Source: Paenibacillus sp. TCA20
GTDB lineage: Bacteria; Bacillota; Bacilli; Paenibacillales; Paenibacillaceae
Direction: 5' to 3'
Length of the DNA: 64,000 bases
Assembly: GCF_000732325.1 (NCBI RefSeq)
Contig: NZ_BBIW01000012.1
Span: 62,001 to 126,000, forward strand
Shown here one piece after another: positions 1-9,743 of the stretch. The first letter of the stretch is position 1, and each line of letters opens with the position of its first letter. The notes below the pieces were generated by a model. That model saw nothing but the letters and a program-made list of their open reading frames with translations. It had not been told where the DNA came from and ran no database searches. Both the position numbers and the translations under genes were made by a program.

Positions 1-925
1 GGATGCTGAGGAAGTACAGATGGATGATTTTAACCCGGGCCTTATGGGAAATGCATATGTAGACGATAAGCTGTACGGACTGCCCTTCATGCGCAGCACA
101 CCAATCATGTACATGAACGTAACTGTGCTTGAAGAAGCAGGTCTTGATCCTGCCGGACCAAAGAACTGGCAAGAATTCGAGGAATACGGACGTACGCTCA
201 AGGAAAAAGGGATCTCACTGATGACCATGCCGGTCGATATTTGGTTCTATGAAGGACTTGTTGCCCAATCCGGAGGACAAATTTTGGCTGAAGACGGTAA
301 ATCGGCACTGTTCAATTCGCCAGAAGGTGTTGAGCCGGTAGAATTCTGGAAGAAGCTTGCGAACGAAGGCTTGATCAAAATCCCGGTAGGGGATGAGGCA
401 GGAGCAACGGCTGACAAGGACTGGGCTAACCAGACGTCGGCATTCAAATTCGGTTCTACTGCTGGTGTAGCTGGAGCGATTGATATTTCGGAAGGGAACA
501 ATTTTGAATTCGATACGGCCTTTATGCCAGCCAATAAATCCTATGGTGTACCAACAGGGGGTTGTCAGCTCGTGATGACGTCCAAGCTCACAGAGGAGGA
601 GCAGGCGGCAGCATGGGAGTTCATCAAATTCATGACAACGACCGAGAGTACGATTTATCAAAGTGAGCATGTAGGATACCTGCCGACTCGTTTGTCTGCA
701 CTGGAGACCGAAGAAATGCAGTCCCTGTACAAAGAATATCCGCAATATAAAGTAGCTGTGGACCAGCTTGAATATGCAAGACCTCGTCCAATGGAGACGG
801 CTTATCCGGAAGTTGCACAAATCATGAAGAGCGCAATTGAAAAAACAATTCTCGACGCCAATGTGACGCCTCAGCAGGCGCTGGATGAAGCGGCTGAGAA
901 AGCAAACGCGCTGCTCAGCAAATAA
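1..925 (+). CDS. CUT1 extracellular solute-binding protein, 5' end outside window
   Basis: This is the C-terminal ~307 residues of a family 1 extracellular solute-binding protein, the ligand receptor of an ABC importer. The reading frame is open to the left edge, so the signal peptide and N-lobe start lie outside. The order G-G-C-Q in the middle, a run of Ala-rich FIKFMTTTES-type sequence, then VGYLPTR and ARPRPMETAYPEV resemble UgpB and related sugar-binding proteins. An ATPase and two permeases follow within 20 bp to 25 bp of each other, which fixes its role. The substrate (a sugar or glycerol-3-phosphate-type ligand) cannot be read from sequence alone. Confidence 0.9.
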   Translation, partial: DAEEVQMDDFNPGLMGNAYVDDKLYGLPFMRSTPIMYMNVTVLEEAGLDPAGPKNWQEFEEYGRTLKEKGISLMTMPVDIWFYEGLVAQSGGQILAEDGKSALFNSPEGVEPVEFWKKLANEGLIKIPVGDEAGATADKDWANQTSAFKFGSTAGVAGAIDISEGNNFEFDTAFMPANKSYGVPTGGCQLVMTSKLTEEEQAAAWEFIKFMTTTESTIYQSEHVGYLPTRLSALETEEMQSLYKEYPQYKVAVDQLEYARPRPMETAYPEVAQIMKSAIEKTILDANVTPQQALDEAAEKANALLSK

Positions 926-943
926 TCGGGAGGTGGCTCTAGT

Positions 944-2050
944 ATGGGCAGAATCGAGCTGAAGGGAATCAGTAAGTTTTTTAAGGAAGAAGAGGTTATC
1001 AAGGATTTGGATTTGACGATTCGGGACGGTTCCTTCACCGTCCTCGTCGGACCCTCGGGCTGCGGTAAATCGACGACACTGCGGATGATTGCAGGTCTGG
1101 ATGAGCAGACAAAGGGTGAGATCTGGATTGATGACATGTGTGTCAACGGAGTTGCTCCAGGCAACCGCGATGTGGCCATGGTATTTCAGAATTATGCCTT
1201 GTACCCGACAATGAACGTATATGACAATATTGAGTTTGGATTGGTTAACCGGAAGGTGCCGAAGAAGGAACGGGAGAAGCTTATCAAGGACATCGCTGAG
1301 ATTGTAGGTCTCAGCGATTATATGAAGAAGAAGCCGGAGATGCTGTCCGGCGGGCAGAGACAGCGGGTAGCGCTGGCGCGTGCCATGGTTAAGAAGCCGC
1401 AGGTGTTCATTCTGGATGAGCCGCTCTCGAACCTCGATGCGAAGCTGCGTCACCAGATGCGGACCGAGCTGATTCAGCTGCATAAACGGCTTGGCACGAC
1501 CTTTGTATATGTCACTCATGACCAAGTAGAAGCCATGTCTATGGGAGATGAGATTGTCATTATGAACAAAGGGGTCATTCAGCAGGCAGCATCGCCGATG
1601 ACGCTGTACAACGATCCGGCGAATGTGTTTGCAGCCCAGTTTATTGGTACTCCGGCTATGAACGTGCTCCCGTATAAGGGATTCAAGCTCCATTCGGCAC
1701 AAGGCAAATCCCAGGACATAGCAAGCTTCGGCTTCCGTCCGGAGCATGCTCTCCTAAATCCACAGGATTCTTCCTCTGAAGGTCTTCGTCTGGATGGTGA
1801 GGTCATGACACGGGAAAGTCTGGGTGCAGAGAATATCTATCAGATTGCGTCTCCATTTGGCATGTTCTCGATCAAGACCTTTCTAGAGCCGCTTGTACCG
1901 GATAACAGAGTCAGTATTACGGTTCCGTATGAGCGCCTGTACTATTTTAATACCGAAGGCCAGAGACTGAAGCAGTATGAAATCAGGCAAGGGCATGAAG
2001 GCACGAAGCCGAATGCTCCGGAATTGATCTCGATCGGTGGAGGGCTGTAG
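944..2050 (+). CDS. ugpC: CUT1-type ABC importer ATP-binding protein (UgpC/MsmX-like)
   Basis: The 368-residue protein is the nucleotide-binding subunit of a carbohydrate or glycerol-3-phosphate importer. Walker A is GPSGCGKST (about residues 36-44), the signature is LSGGQRQR, Walker B is VFILDEPLSNLD, and the H-loop reads VTHDQVEAM. A C-terminal regulatory TOBE/MalK-like domain follows, with the FGFRPEH motif near residue 264. GGGAGGTGG lies just upstream of the ATG. It is the only CUT1-type ATPase in the window. The two ATPase-less CUT1 importers further on could share it or an MsmX-type ATPase elsewhere; this is inference. The Ugp name describes the family, not a proven substrate. Confidence 0.93.
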   Translation: MGRIELKGISKFFKEEEVIKDLDLTIRDGSFTVLVGPSGCGKSTTLRMIAGLDEQTKGEIWIDDMCVNGVAPGNRDVAMVFQNYALYPTMNVYDNIEFGLVNRKVPKKEREKLIKDIAEIVGLSDYMKKKPEMLSGGQRQRVALARAMVKKPQVFILDEPLSNLDAKLRHQMRTELIQLHKRLGTTFVYVTHDQVEAMSMGDEIVIMNKGVIQQAASPMTLYNDPANVFAAQFIGTPAMNVLPYKGFKLHSAQGKSQDIASFGFRPEHALLNPQDSSSEGLRLDGEVMTRESLGAENIYQIASPFGMFSIKTFLEPLVPDNRVSITVPYERLYYFNTEGQRLKQYEIRQGHEGTKPNAPELISIGGGL

Positions 2051-2051
2051 C

Positions 2052-2930
2052 ATGACATCTCGTTTATGGGAGAAGCTTAGACCTTATGGAATGATATCTC
2101 CTTCCCTGGTGATCTTCGGTGTGTTCTTTATCTATCCAATTTTTTATATGATCTATCTTAGTTTTTTTGATTGGAATTTTGTCAGTCCGACGAAGAATTA
2201 TGTAGGCTTGCAAAATTTTTCGGATCTTTTGTCGGATTCGGAGTTTATGCAGGTTCTACTGAATACGACAATTTACACCTTCGCCACCGTGGCACTGACG
2301 CTCAGCTTCTCACTGCTGATCGCACTGTGGCTTAACCGCTCGGGACTGTTCTATGGGTTTGTTCAGGGTGCAATCTTCAGTCCGCATATCATTTCTCTGG
2401 TATCGATCTCCCTGCTGTGGAGCTGGCTGATGGATCCGGAATACGGGCTGCTGAACTGGGTTATCGGGCTGTTTGGCATGGCGCCGCTGGATTGGCTGTC
2501 GCATCCGGATACGTCTCTCATGTCACTCATTCTGGTGGCGGTGTGGAAAGGGATCGGCTTTAATACACTTGTCTTTATCGCAGGACTTCAGAGCATACCG
2601 CCAAGTATTTATGAAGCCGCTGCGCTCGATCGATCCAAGCCGCTGCGGACCTTCTGGAAGCTGACGCTGCCCATGTTGTCACCAACGCTGTTCTTCCTGG
2701 CGATTATGAGCATGATCGGTTCGTTCCAAGTGTTCGAAACCATTGCCATTATGACACAGGGCGGACCGGTGAATTCGACCAATACGCTGGTCTATTACAT
2801 TTATGAATACGGCTTCCGCTTCTTCAAGATCGGTTACGCATCTGCAGCGGGTGTCATATTACTTATCATTGTCGGCCTGCTTACCATCATTTATTTCCGT
2901 ATGTTATCAAGACGCGTCCATTACCGGTAA
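2052..2930 (+). CDS. CUT1 ABC importer permease, MalF/UgpA-like
   Basis: This is a 292-residue polytopic membrane protein with about six membrane segments and the EAA loop motif EAAALDRSKPLRTFWKLTLP (about residues 184-203), where the ATPase docks. I chose the ATG at 2052, one base after the ATPase stop, because GGTGGAGGG sits seven bases upstream; a start five codons earlier overlaps the ATPase and lacks a site. It is the first inner-membrane subunit of the importer opened by the binding protein at the left edge. Confidence 0.93.
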   Translation: MTSRLWEKLRPYGMISPSLVIFGVFFIYPIFYMIYLSFFDWNFVSPTKNYVGLQNFSDLLSDSEFMQVLLNTTIYTFATVALTLSFSLLIALWLNRSGLFYGFVQGAIFSPHIISLVSISLLWSWLMDPEYGLLNWVIGLFGMAPLDWLSHPDTSLMSLILVAVWKGIGFNTLVFIAGLQSIPPSIYEAAALDRSKPLRTFWKLTLPMLSPTLFFLAIMSMIGSFQVFETIAIMTQGGPVNSTNTLVYYIYEYGFRFFKIGYASAAGVILLIIVGLLTIIYFRMLSRRVHYR

Positions 2931-2954
2931 GCATGAGGAAGGAGAGGAAATGAA

Positions 2955-3857
2955 GTGAATGCAATAGATCCTACAGCTAGAACGAGGGAGACTGCAGAGG
3001 GAACGGGCAAACAGAAGAGCTGGAGTGGGCTGAGCGCAATGAACAGCGTCCTGAAGGTCGTCAACGTCATTGGCTTGCTGATCCTGGTCCTGATCTTCGC
3101 ACTGCCCTTTGCATGGATGATCTCAACATCTCTGAAAACACTGCCGGAGACGATGATCTTTCCTCCGGATTGGATACCGAATAATCCACAGTGGCAGAAT
3201 TTTATTCAGGCCTGGAACTCGGGTCCGTTTCTCCATTATTTTATGAACAGTGTACTCATCGCTGTCGGGATCCTGATCCTGCAAATGCTGACAATTATCC
3301 CTGCAGCCTATGCCTTTGCGAGATTTCAGTTCAAGGGCTCGGGGATTTTGTTCGGGCTTGTGATGGTTACCTTGATGATTCCGTCCCAGCTGATCTTTCT
3401 GCCCGTCTATTTGCAGCTTAGCTCCTGGAATATGCTGAATACACATCTGGGTCTGATTTTGCCCTTTGCCTCCAGTGCTTTTGGTATCTTCCTGCTTCGT
3501 CAGTCCTTTAAACAGGTTCCCGAGGAGCTGATTGAAGCAGCCAGACTCGACAAGGCCAAGGAGTGGAAGATTATGTGGAAGCTGATGATTCCGATGGCGC
3601 GTCCAGCACTGATCACGATCGCTCTGTTCAGCTTCATCAGCCACTGGAACGACTATTTCTGGCCGCTTGTCATGACAACGAATGAAACGGCAAGAACGCT
3701 GCCGCTCGGGATCGCGAAGATTCGTCAGACGGAGGGCGTCGCGACTTGGAATATTCTTATGGCAGCCAATCTTATTCTGGTTCTGCCGATCCTCGTCGTC
3801 TTCTTCTTCGCACAGCGTTCGATTATCAAGGCGTTTGTGTACAACGGTGTGAAATAG
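2955..3857 (+). CDS. CUT1 ABC importer permease, MalG/UgpE-like
   Basis: This 300-residue protein is the second membrane subunit of the importer. A hydrophilic N-terminus of about 30 residues leads into six predicted membrane segments; the EAA loop reads EAARLDKAKEWKIMWKLMIP (about residues 195-214), and the C-terminus ends in the typical KAFVYNGVK. The start is GTG with AAGGAGAGGA seven bases ahead. The gene follows its partner by 24 bp and is closed by a strong terminator, so the four genes form one operon. Confidence 0.93.
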   Translation: MNAIDPTARTRETAEGTGKQKSWSGLSAMNSVLKVVNVIGLLILVLIFALPFAWMISTSLKTLPETMIFPPDWIPNNPQWQNFIQAWNSGPFLHYFMNSVLIAVGILILQMLTIIPAAYAFARFQFKGSGILFGLVMVTLMIPSQLIFLPVYLQLSSWNMLNTHLGLILPFASSAFGIFLLRQSFKQVPEELIEAARLDKAKEWKIMWKLMIPMARPALITIALFSFISHWNDYFWPLVMTTNETARTLPLGIAKIRQTEGVATWNILMAANLILVLPILVVFFFAQRSIIKAFVYNGVK

Positions 3858-3912
3858 TTCAGCTAACTATTGATAGAGAATTGTATACATGAATCGACTA
3901 TATCTCAATTGC

Positions 3913-3939
3913 AGTCCGGCGGAGAGCCGGACTTTTTTT
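3913..3939 (+). terminator. Rho-independent terminator after the Ugp-like operon
   Basis: An 8-bp perfect stem (AGTCCGGC at 3913-3920 with GCCGGACT at 3926-3933), a five-base loop and a run of seven T form a classic terminator. It separates the importer operon from the GH3/GH38 genes. Confidence 0.9.
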
Positions 3940-4177
3940 GCGTTCCAGGATACTGCATAATTTGGTCTTTACTTGAGCTGCTGGCTGGAATGGATCTTAA
4001 ACAATCTTGTAAGTGTGTTATTTTCGGCCCATATGTTATTTTTGCTCTTATCTTCTACAGTCAGATCAAAGCTGATATGGTGTTCGCAAGGATAGACTTT
4101 AAGAGTCTCTCTTATAAGAAGAGATTTGATGTGAGTGCTGAGTGCTGATGCGACAGACAAAGAGGAGATGAGCTGGC
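3940..4177. other. Leader region upstream of GH3 gene, no gene seen
   Basis: The stretch between the terminator and the GH3 start is AT-rich and holds the promoter region of the GH3-GH38 pair by position. A strong ribosome site, GAGGAGATGAG, begins at 4162. I could not pick one promoter with confidence, and a possible 92-codon frame across it runs through the terminator, so I reject it. Confidence 0.4.
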
Positions 4178-6475
4178 ATGATGATCTATAAAGATGCAGC
4201 AAGATCGGTGACAGAGCGTACGGAAGATCTGCTGAAGCAAATGACGATGGAAGAGAAGATCGGACAGCTGGTGCAGCCGTTCGGCTGGAAAGTGTACGAG
4301 AACGCAGAAGGTCAGATTAATTTAACAGAGGAATTTCGAACACAGGTGCAAAAAGGCGGTATTGGCTCTCTCTATGGTGTTCTCAGGGCAGACCCGTGGA
4401 CAGAGGTAACGATAGAGAACGGACTATCACCTGAGCTGGGGGCAGAAGCGGTCAATGAAATTCAGCGTTATGCGATCCAGCACTCGCGGCTCGGCATTCC
4501 GATCTTGTTCGGAGAGGAATGCTCTCATGGTCATATGGCCATTGGTGCGACTGTATTTCCCGTCCCCCTGTTAATCGGCAGCACATGGAATACCGAGCTG
4601 TACAGCGAAATGTGCCGTGCTGTTGCAGCGGAGACGAGAAGTCAGGGCGGAGCGGTGACGTATTCGCCTGTGCTTGATGTGGTGCGTGATCCGAGATGGG
4701 GGAGAACAGAAGAATGCTTCGGTGAGGACCCCTATCTGATTGGTGAATTTGCTGTGGCCTCCGTGAAAGGACTGCAAGGAGATTCACTCGAGCAACAGAA
4801 CAGTGTTGCTGCTACGCTGAAGCATTTTGCGGGGTATGGCAGCTCAGAAGGCGGAAGAAATGCCGGTCCTGCTCATATGGGAATGCGCGAGCTGCGAGAG
4901 GTCGATTTGTATCCGTTTCGCCGGGCAGTCGAAGCAGGAGCCGCTTCTATTATGCCGGCTTACAATGAAATTGATGGTACACCGTGCACGTCGAATAAAG
5001 AACTGCTGGAGGACATTCTTCGCACAGAGTGGGGCTTCGACGGTATGGTCATTACTGACTGTGGTGCGATCAACATGCTGGCCTGGGGTCATGATACCGC
5101 GGAGGATGGACTGTCTGCCGCAGTTCAAGCGATCACAGCCGGTATTGATATGGAGATGTCCGGTGAGATGTTCGCGAAGTATTTGGGAGAAGCCGTAGAG
5201 ACAGGAAGGGTAGATATAGAAGTACTGGATCGTGCGGTGCGGCGGGTATTGACGCTGAAATTCAGACTGGGTCTGTTCGATCATCCATATTGCGACCCTA
5301 AGAAGGCCAGGGAAGTCATCGGCAGCTTAGAGCATCAGCAGCTGGCAAGACAGGTGGCAGCCGAAGGAATTATTATGCTCAAAAATAAGGGCCAGACCCT
5401 GCCGCTCTCAAGGACGAACGGTGTAATCGCCGTCATCGGGCCCAATGCGGATCAAGCCTATAATCAGCTCGGTGATTATACTTCTCCACAGCCGGATGGG
5501 GCTGTAACGACAGTGCTGGACGGAATCAAGGCCAAGCTAGCTGATCATCCCGAGCGGGTCTTGTATGCGCCGGGCTGCCGAATTCAAGGAGACAGCCGTG
5601 AAGGCTTCGAGGCGGCTCTTGCCTGTGCGGCCCAGGCAGATACAGTTGTGCTTGTGCTTGGCGGGTCGAGCGCAAGAGATTTTGGAGAAGGGACCATTGA
5701 TCTTCGGACCGGCGCTTCTGTCGTTACAGATACATGGAATGATATGGACTGTGGAGAAGGAATTGACCGGATGACCTTGACTTTATCGGGTGTACAGCTG
5801 CAGCTGGCGCAGGAGATTCATAAGCTGGGCAAGAAGCTGGTCGTTATTTATATTAATGGCCGTCCGATAACAGAGCCCTGGCTTGATGAACATGCGGATG
5901 CCATTCTCGAAGCCTGGTACCCCGGACAGGAGGGAGGTCATGCTGCAGCCGGTATATTATTTGGTGATGTTAATCCATCAGGAAGGCTGACGGTTTCGAT
6001 ACCGAAGCATGTCGGTCAGCTGCCTGTACATTACCGGGGCAAGCGCTCACGCGGGAGAAGATATTTGGAGGAGGATAGTAAGCCGATGTATCCCTTCGGA
6101 TACGGACTCAGTTACACCTCGTTTACATATAGCGATTTTCGTTTGTCTGCTTCCGAGATGTATATAGATGATACGGTCGAAGCCGAAGTCATTGTAAAGA
6201 ATACAGGAGATTGCCGAGGGGCAGAAGTTATTCAGCTGTATATTTCGGATGCAGCAAGTCTGTATACAAGACCGGAGCTTGAGCTGAAAGGATTCCGGAA
6301 GGTAGAGCTTGAACCGGGTGAGGAGAGACGCATTACGTTTGCTGTTGGACGCCGAGAACTAGAGTATGTTGGAGCAGATCATAAACGGGTTGTTGAGCCC
6401 GGACTTTTTCACATCAGGATTGGCAGACATGTAAATGACACGCTGAGCACAGAACTTACTGTACTGGAGGGTTAA
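4178..6475 (+). CDS. Glycoside hydrolase family 3 (beta-glucosidase/beta-xylosidase type)
   Basis: This 765-residue protein is an exo-acting beta-glycosidase with three parts: an N-terminal TIM barrel (about 15-330), an alpha/beta sandwich (about 395-610) and a C-terminal fibronectin III-like domain (about 660-765). The likely nucleophile is Asp294 in VITDCGAI; KHFAGYG and DPRWGR are substrate-pocket motifs. The NagZ signature with its His general acid is absent, so a beta-glucosidase, beta-xylosidase or related activity fits better than N-acetylglucosaminidase. There is no signal peptide, so it works in the cytoplasm on imported sugars. Two ATG codons are adjacent; the first is given. The GH38 gene begins 5 bp downstream, so they are co-transcribed. 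Confidence 0.92.
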   Translation: MMIYKDAARSVTERTEDLLKQMTMEEKIGQLVQPFGWKVYENAEGQINLTEEFRTQVQKGGIGSLYGVLRADPWTEVTIENGLSPELGAEAVNEIQRYAIQHSRLGIPILFGEECSHGHMAIGATVFPVPLLIGSTWNTELYSEMCRAVAAETRSQGGAVTYSPVLDVVRDPRWGRTEECFGEDPYLIGEFAVASVKGLQGDSLEQQNSVAATLKHFAGYGSSEGGRNAGPAHMGMRELREVDLYPFRRAVEAGAASIMPAYNEIDGTPCTSNKELLEDILRTEWGFDGMVITDCGAINMLAWGHDTAEDGLSAAVQAITAGIDMEMSGEMFAKYLGEAVETGRVDIEVLDRAVRRVLTLKFRLGLFDHPYCDPKKAREVIGSLEHQQLARQVAAEGIIMLKNKGQTLPLSRTNGVIAVIGPNADQAYNQLGDYTSPQPDGAVTTVLDGIKAKLADHPERVLYAPGCRIQGDSREGFEAALACAAQADTVVLVLGGSSARDFGEGTIDLRTGASVVTDTWNDMDCGEGIDRMTLTLSGVQLQLAQEIHKLGKKLVVIYINGRPITEPWLDEHADAILEAWYPGQEGGHAAAGILFGDVNPSGRLTVSIPKHVGQLPVHYRGKRSRGRRYLEEDSKPMYPFGYGLSYTSFTYSDFRLSASEMYIDDTVEAEVIVKNTGDCRGAEVIQLYISDAASLYTRPELELKGFRKVELEPGEERRITFAVGRRELEYVGADHKRVVEPGLFHIRIGRHVNDTLSTELTVLEG

Positions 6476-6480
6476 GCGAA

Positions 6481-9400
6481 ATGCAGCGAATTCAAAGAAT
6501 GATTCGGGAACTATTAGAGAGACAGTGGCTGGAGAGTACAGAGATTAACGATTGGAAGATAACGAGCACAACGTATCACATGCCTGGTGAATATGATGAG
6601 GAGACCTCCCTTCCAGAGGGGACAGCACTTGCGCAGTTTCCCGGTCAGCACGGAATCACCTATTTCTTCAGAAAAGAGCTGGATTGGCCTGAGACTTGGG
6701 GGAAGGAAGGGATCGGCCTTGTGTTTAACGCCGGGAGCGGGGAAGGACTAATCAGAGTCAATGGGGCTTCTTATCAGGGCTTGGATCGGAACCATACCTA
6801 TGTGACACTTGACCCGGCGTATACCGAGAAGAATTCAAAGCTGGAATTAACGATTGAGCTCTATGATCCGATCCCAGAGCCGATTGACCCGCTAAATCAT
6901 CAAGCAAACAGACCTGGACCGATCTCCAGCATAACGAGCCTGTTAGTAAAGGTGAATCGTCCAGTTCAGAGCTTAATGTATACTCTTCGAACACTGCTGG
7001 GCACGGCGCAGCAGCTGGCGGAGAGTGATATGCGGAGAGTCAGACTGCTTGAAGCGATGTTCCGGACGATGGATGGTTATCTCGGAATGAGTGAAGCTGA
7101 CATTCGTGAAGGAAGCCGGATAAGGGAGCTGGAGGAGCAGCTCATTGCTCTAGTGAAGCAGATTGGTGGAAGTGCGGAAGGGATAGAGCATATGGTCGGT
7201 CAGTCACACATTGATATTGCCTGGCTCTGGCCGGTCAGGGAAACGGTACGCAAGACGAGTCGAACCTTCTCCACCGTGGATCGATTAATGGATGAGTATC
7301 CTGAGTACCAATTTGCACAGAGTCAGCCGATCCTGTATCAATTCCTGAAGGAGCATGACCCTGAACTATATGGACGGGTCAAAAGGCGCATTCAAGAAGG
7401 CCGCTGGGAGCTGGTCGGGGGGATGTGGGTGGAACCGGATCTGAATATTCCGAGTGGTGAGTCGCTGATGCGGCAGATGCTCTATGGACAGCGATTCTAT
7501 GAACAAGAATTCGGACGTACTTCGGAGATCGAGTGGCTCCCTGATACGTTTGGTTATTGTGCATCCTTGCCCCAGATTCTGAAGCATGGCGGTATTCATT
7601 ATTTCATGACGACCAAGCTGAACTGGAATGACACCAATGTATTTCCGTTTGACCTCTTTCAATGGGTCGGTATTGATGGTACACCAATGCTCTCTTATCT
7701 CAATCATGGATTGAATGAGGATACATCGCCGAAGGATATACAAGAGCACTGGCAGTCTTATCGGCAGCGTGCTGTTCATCCACAGCAGATGCTGCTCTAT
7801 GGACATGGAGACGGCGGAGGCGGGGTAACCCGGGAGATGCTGGAATACATGGACCGCAGTGAGCTGCTCGTTGGCCAGCCGGAGGTCAAGTACAGCACCG
7901 CAGCAGCATTCTTCCAGACGACAGAAGAAGCCCGGCACCGGCTTCCCAAATGGCATGGCGATCTATATCTGGAGCTGCACCGAGGTACCTATACGACACA
8001 TGCCAGGAATAAACGGGCTAACCGAAAGGCTGAAGTTCTGTATAGAGAGGCTGAAGTATGGCACAGTCTGAGTAAGCTGGCAGCGGGAGGGGATAAGGAT
8101 GGGTATGTGGATTCCGTCAATTTGGAGCAAGGGTGGAAGCTGATTCTGCTGAATCAATTCCATGATATCATCCCTGGCTCTGCCATTACGGAAACTTACG
8201 ATACCTCTTCTGAGGAGTATGAGCAGATTTTTAACATCGGCTCGGAAGTGGTAGCTGAACGTTTGCAGCAAATCGCAGAGCGCGTTTCACTTGATGGAGA
8301 AGGAATTCCCTATGTCGTATGTAACAGTCTTGGATGGGCCAGAGATGCGATCGTGGACATTGATGTACATGGTGCAAATATGATTCCTTATGATGAGACG
8401 GGTCAGGTTCTGCAATATGAACGGAATGAGCAGCCGGATAACGAGCAGGAGGAGCAGGAGGATCAGCCGGATAGCGAGCAAGAGCAGGATAAGCAGCAGA
8501 AGGAGCAGGGACAACCAGCTTCGCGTCTACATGTGCTTGTGAAGGATATTCCAGCCTTTGGTTATCGAACCATTTGGTTGAAAGAACAAGGAATCGTGAC
8601 GGGGAACGACCTTGCTCAGGAACAGGCAACATCTCAACCCGCGGAATTCCCTGATCAATGGGAAACGGCCTATTATTCCGTGACATTTGGAGCAAATGGA
8701 GAAATAACAAGTCTATGGGATAAGGAAGCCGCACGTGAAATTGTAAGGCCAGGAGAGCAGCTCAACCGATTGGAGCTGTATCACGACCGGCCAACCTATT
8801 GGGATGCTTGGGATATTGATCCTCGGTATGAACAGCAGAAGGCGGATGATCCGATCCTAGTCCATCGACAGCTGCTCAGTCATGGCAAGGTACAGGACAT
8901 ATTCCGGTTCACTTGGAAGCTGAGCCAGTCGACGATTCGGCAGGACGTTATTTTTTATCATCACGACAAGCGTATTGACTTCAAGACCCATGTGGAATGG
9001 AATGAAGCGCATAAGCTGCTCAAGGCTGCGTTCCCAGTGCAGGTCGTGACCAACAAGGCGGTATTCGAAATTCCTTTCGGCACCATTGAGCGTTCAGTTC
9101 ATCGGAATACGAGCTGGGAACAAGCCCAGTTCGAGGTGTGCGGACATCGCTTCGTTGATCTGTCAGAGCATGGATATGGCGTCAGTCTGCTGAACGACTG
9201 CAAATACGGATATGACATTCAGGAGAGCACGATTCGTTTATCTCTCTTGCGGGCTCCGAAGTGGCCGGATCTCACAGCGGATTTGGGAGAGCATAGCTTT
9301 ACTTACTCGCTATATCCGCATCAAGGAAGCTGGCAGCAGGCAGGAACCCTTCGCAAGGCAGCGGAGCTGAATACCGATATTCAGGTGAGTAAGGCACGCC

Positions 9401-9687
9401 CTAATTCTTCAGGAACTTTGCCAGAAGTATATTCTTTGCTTCCATTTCATAGTCAGCATGTCATTCTGGATACACTCAAACCGGCAGAAGACGGTACAGG
9501 CTGGATTGTCAGAATGTATGAAGCTTCTGGTGGAAGTGGACAGGCAAGTCTTAACTGGCCTGGCAAGCTGAGCGAGGTGTTTGAATCCGATGCACTGGAG
9601 AAAGAACGGAGTGTGCTGAATCATCAGGAGCGAGTCATTGATCTCAGCTTCCGGCCCTATGAAATTAAGACGATAAAAATAAAATAG
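6481..9687 (+). CDS. Alpha-mannosidase, glycoside hydrolase family 38
   Basis: The 1068-residue enzyme releases mannose from alpha-mannosides. The catalytic domain starts near residue 238 with GQSHIDIAWLWP, whose His243 and Asp245 are zinc ligands in the family; WLPDTFGY carries the nucleophile Asp355; LLYGHGDGGGG holds a further ligand His. The C-terminal half matches GH38 beta-sandwich domains. There is no signal peptide. An insert of about 33 residues rich in Gln, Glu and Asp (about 649-681) lies between the helical region and the beta domains and looks like a flexible linker that has expanded. The gene follows GH3 by 5 bp and ends at a terminator. The exact linkage preference is unknown. 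Confidence 0.95.
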   Translation: MQRIQRMIRELLERQWLESTEINDWKITSTTYHMPGEYDEETSLPEGTALAQFPGQHGITYFFRKELDWPETWGKEGIGLVFNAGSGEGLIRVNGASYQGLDRNHTYVTLDPAYTEKNSKLELTIELYDPIPEPIDPLNHQANRPGPISSITSLLVKVNRPVQSLMYTLRTLLGTAQQLAESDMRRVRLLEAMFRTMDGYLGMSEADIREGSRIRELEEQLIALVKQIGGSAEGIEHMVGQSHIDIAWLWPVRETVRKTSRTFSTVDRLMDEYPEYQFAQSQPILYQFLKEHDPELYGRVKRRIQEGRWELVGGMWVEPDLNIPSGESLMRQMLYGQRFYEQEFGRTSEIEWLPDTFGYCASLPQILKHGGIHYFMTTKLNWNDTNVFPFDLFQWVGIDGTPMLSYLNHGLNEDTSPKDIQEHWQSYRQRAVHPQQMLLYGHGDGGGGVTREMLEYMDRSELLVGQPEVKYSTAAAFFQTTEEARHRLPKWHGDLYLELHRGTYTTHARNKRANRKAEVLYREAEVWHSLSKLAAGGDKDGYVDSVNLEQGWKLILLNQFHDIIPGSAITETYDTSSEEYEQIFNIGSEVVAERLQQIAERVSLDGEGIPYVVCNSLGWARDAIVDIDVHGANMIPYDETGQVLQYERNEQPDNEQEEQEDQPDSEQEQDKQQKEQGQPASRLHVLVKDIPAFGYRTIWLKEQGIVTGNDLAQEQATSQPAEFPDQWETAYYSVTFGANGEITSLWDKEAAREIVRPGEQLNRLELYHDRPTYWDAWDIDPRYEQQKADDPILVHRQLLSHGKVQDIFRFTWKLSQSTIRQDVIFYHHDKRIDFKTHVEWNEAHKLLKAAFPVQVVTNKAVFEIPFGTIERSVHRNTSWEQAQFEVCGHRFVDLSEHGYGVSLLNDCKYGYDIQESTIRLSLLRAPKWPDLTADLGEHSFTYSLYPHQGSWQQAGTLRKAAELNTDIQVSKARPNSSGTLPEVYSLLPFHSQHVILDTLKPAEDGTGWIVRMYEASGGSGQASLNWPGKLSEVFESDALEKERSVLNHQERVIDLSFRPYEIKTIKIK

Positions 9688-9697
9688 TCTTGGAGAG

Positions 9698-9743
9698 TAT
9701 CTTCGACCATGTTAAGTTAATTGCGGGTCGAAGATATTTTTTT
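9698..9743 (+). terminator. Terminator after GH38
   Basis: An 11-bp perfect inverted repeat (TATCTTCGACC at 9698-9708 with its complement at 9726-9736) closes over a 17-base loop and is followed by seven T. It ends the GH3-GH38 transcript. Confidence 0.88.

Noticed and set aside
215..1747. 510-codon open frame on the minus strand
   Set aside because: It lies opposite the binding-protein and ATPase genes, has a Cys/Arg/Leu-rich composition with no domain, and no ribosome site; it is a shadow of the real genes.
3870..4148. 92-codon frame after the Ugp-like operon
   Set aside because: It runs through the terminator hairpin and has a Cys-rich, unpatterned sequence with no ribosome site.
4178..6475. 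NagZ-type beta-N-acetylglucosaminidase call for the GH3 gene
   Set aside because: It would suit an N-glycan pathway, but the KH-x-PGHG-x-x-x-DSH type motif with the His general acid is absent.
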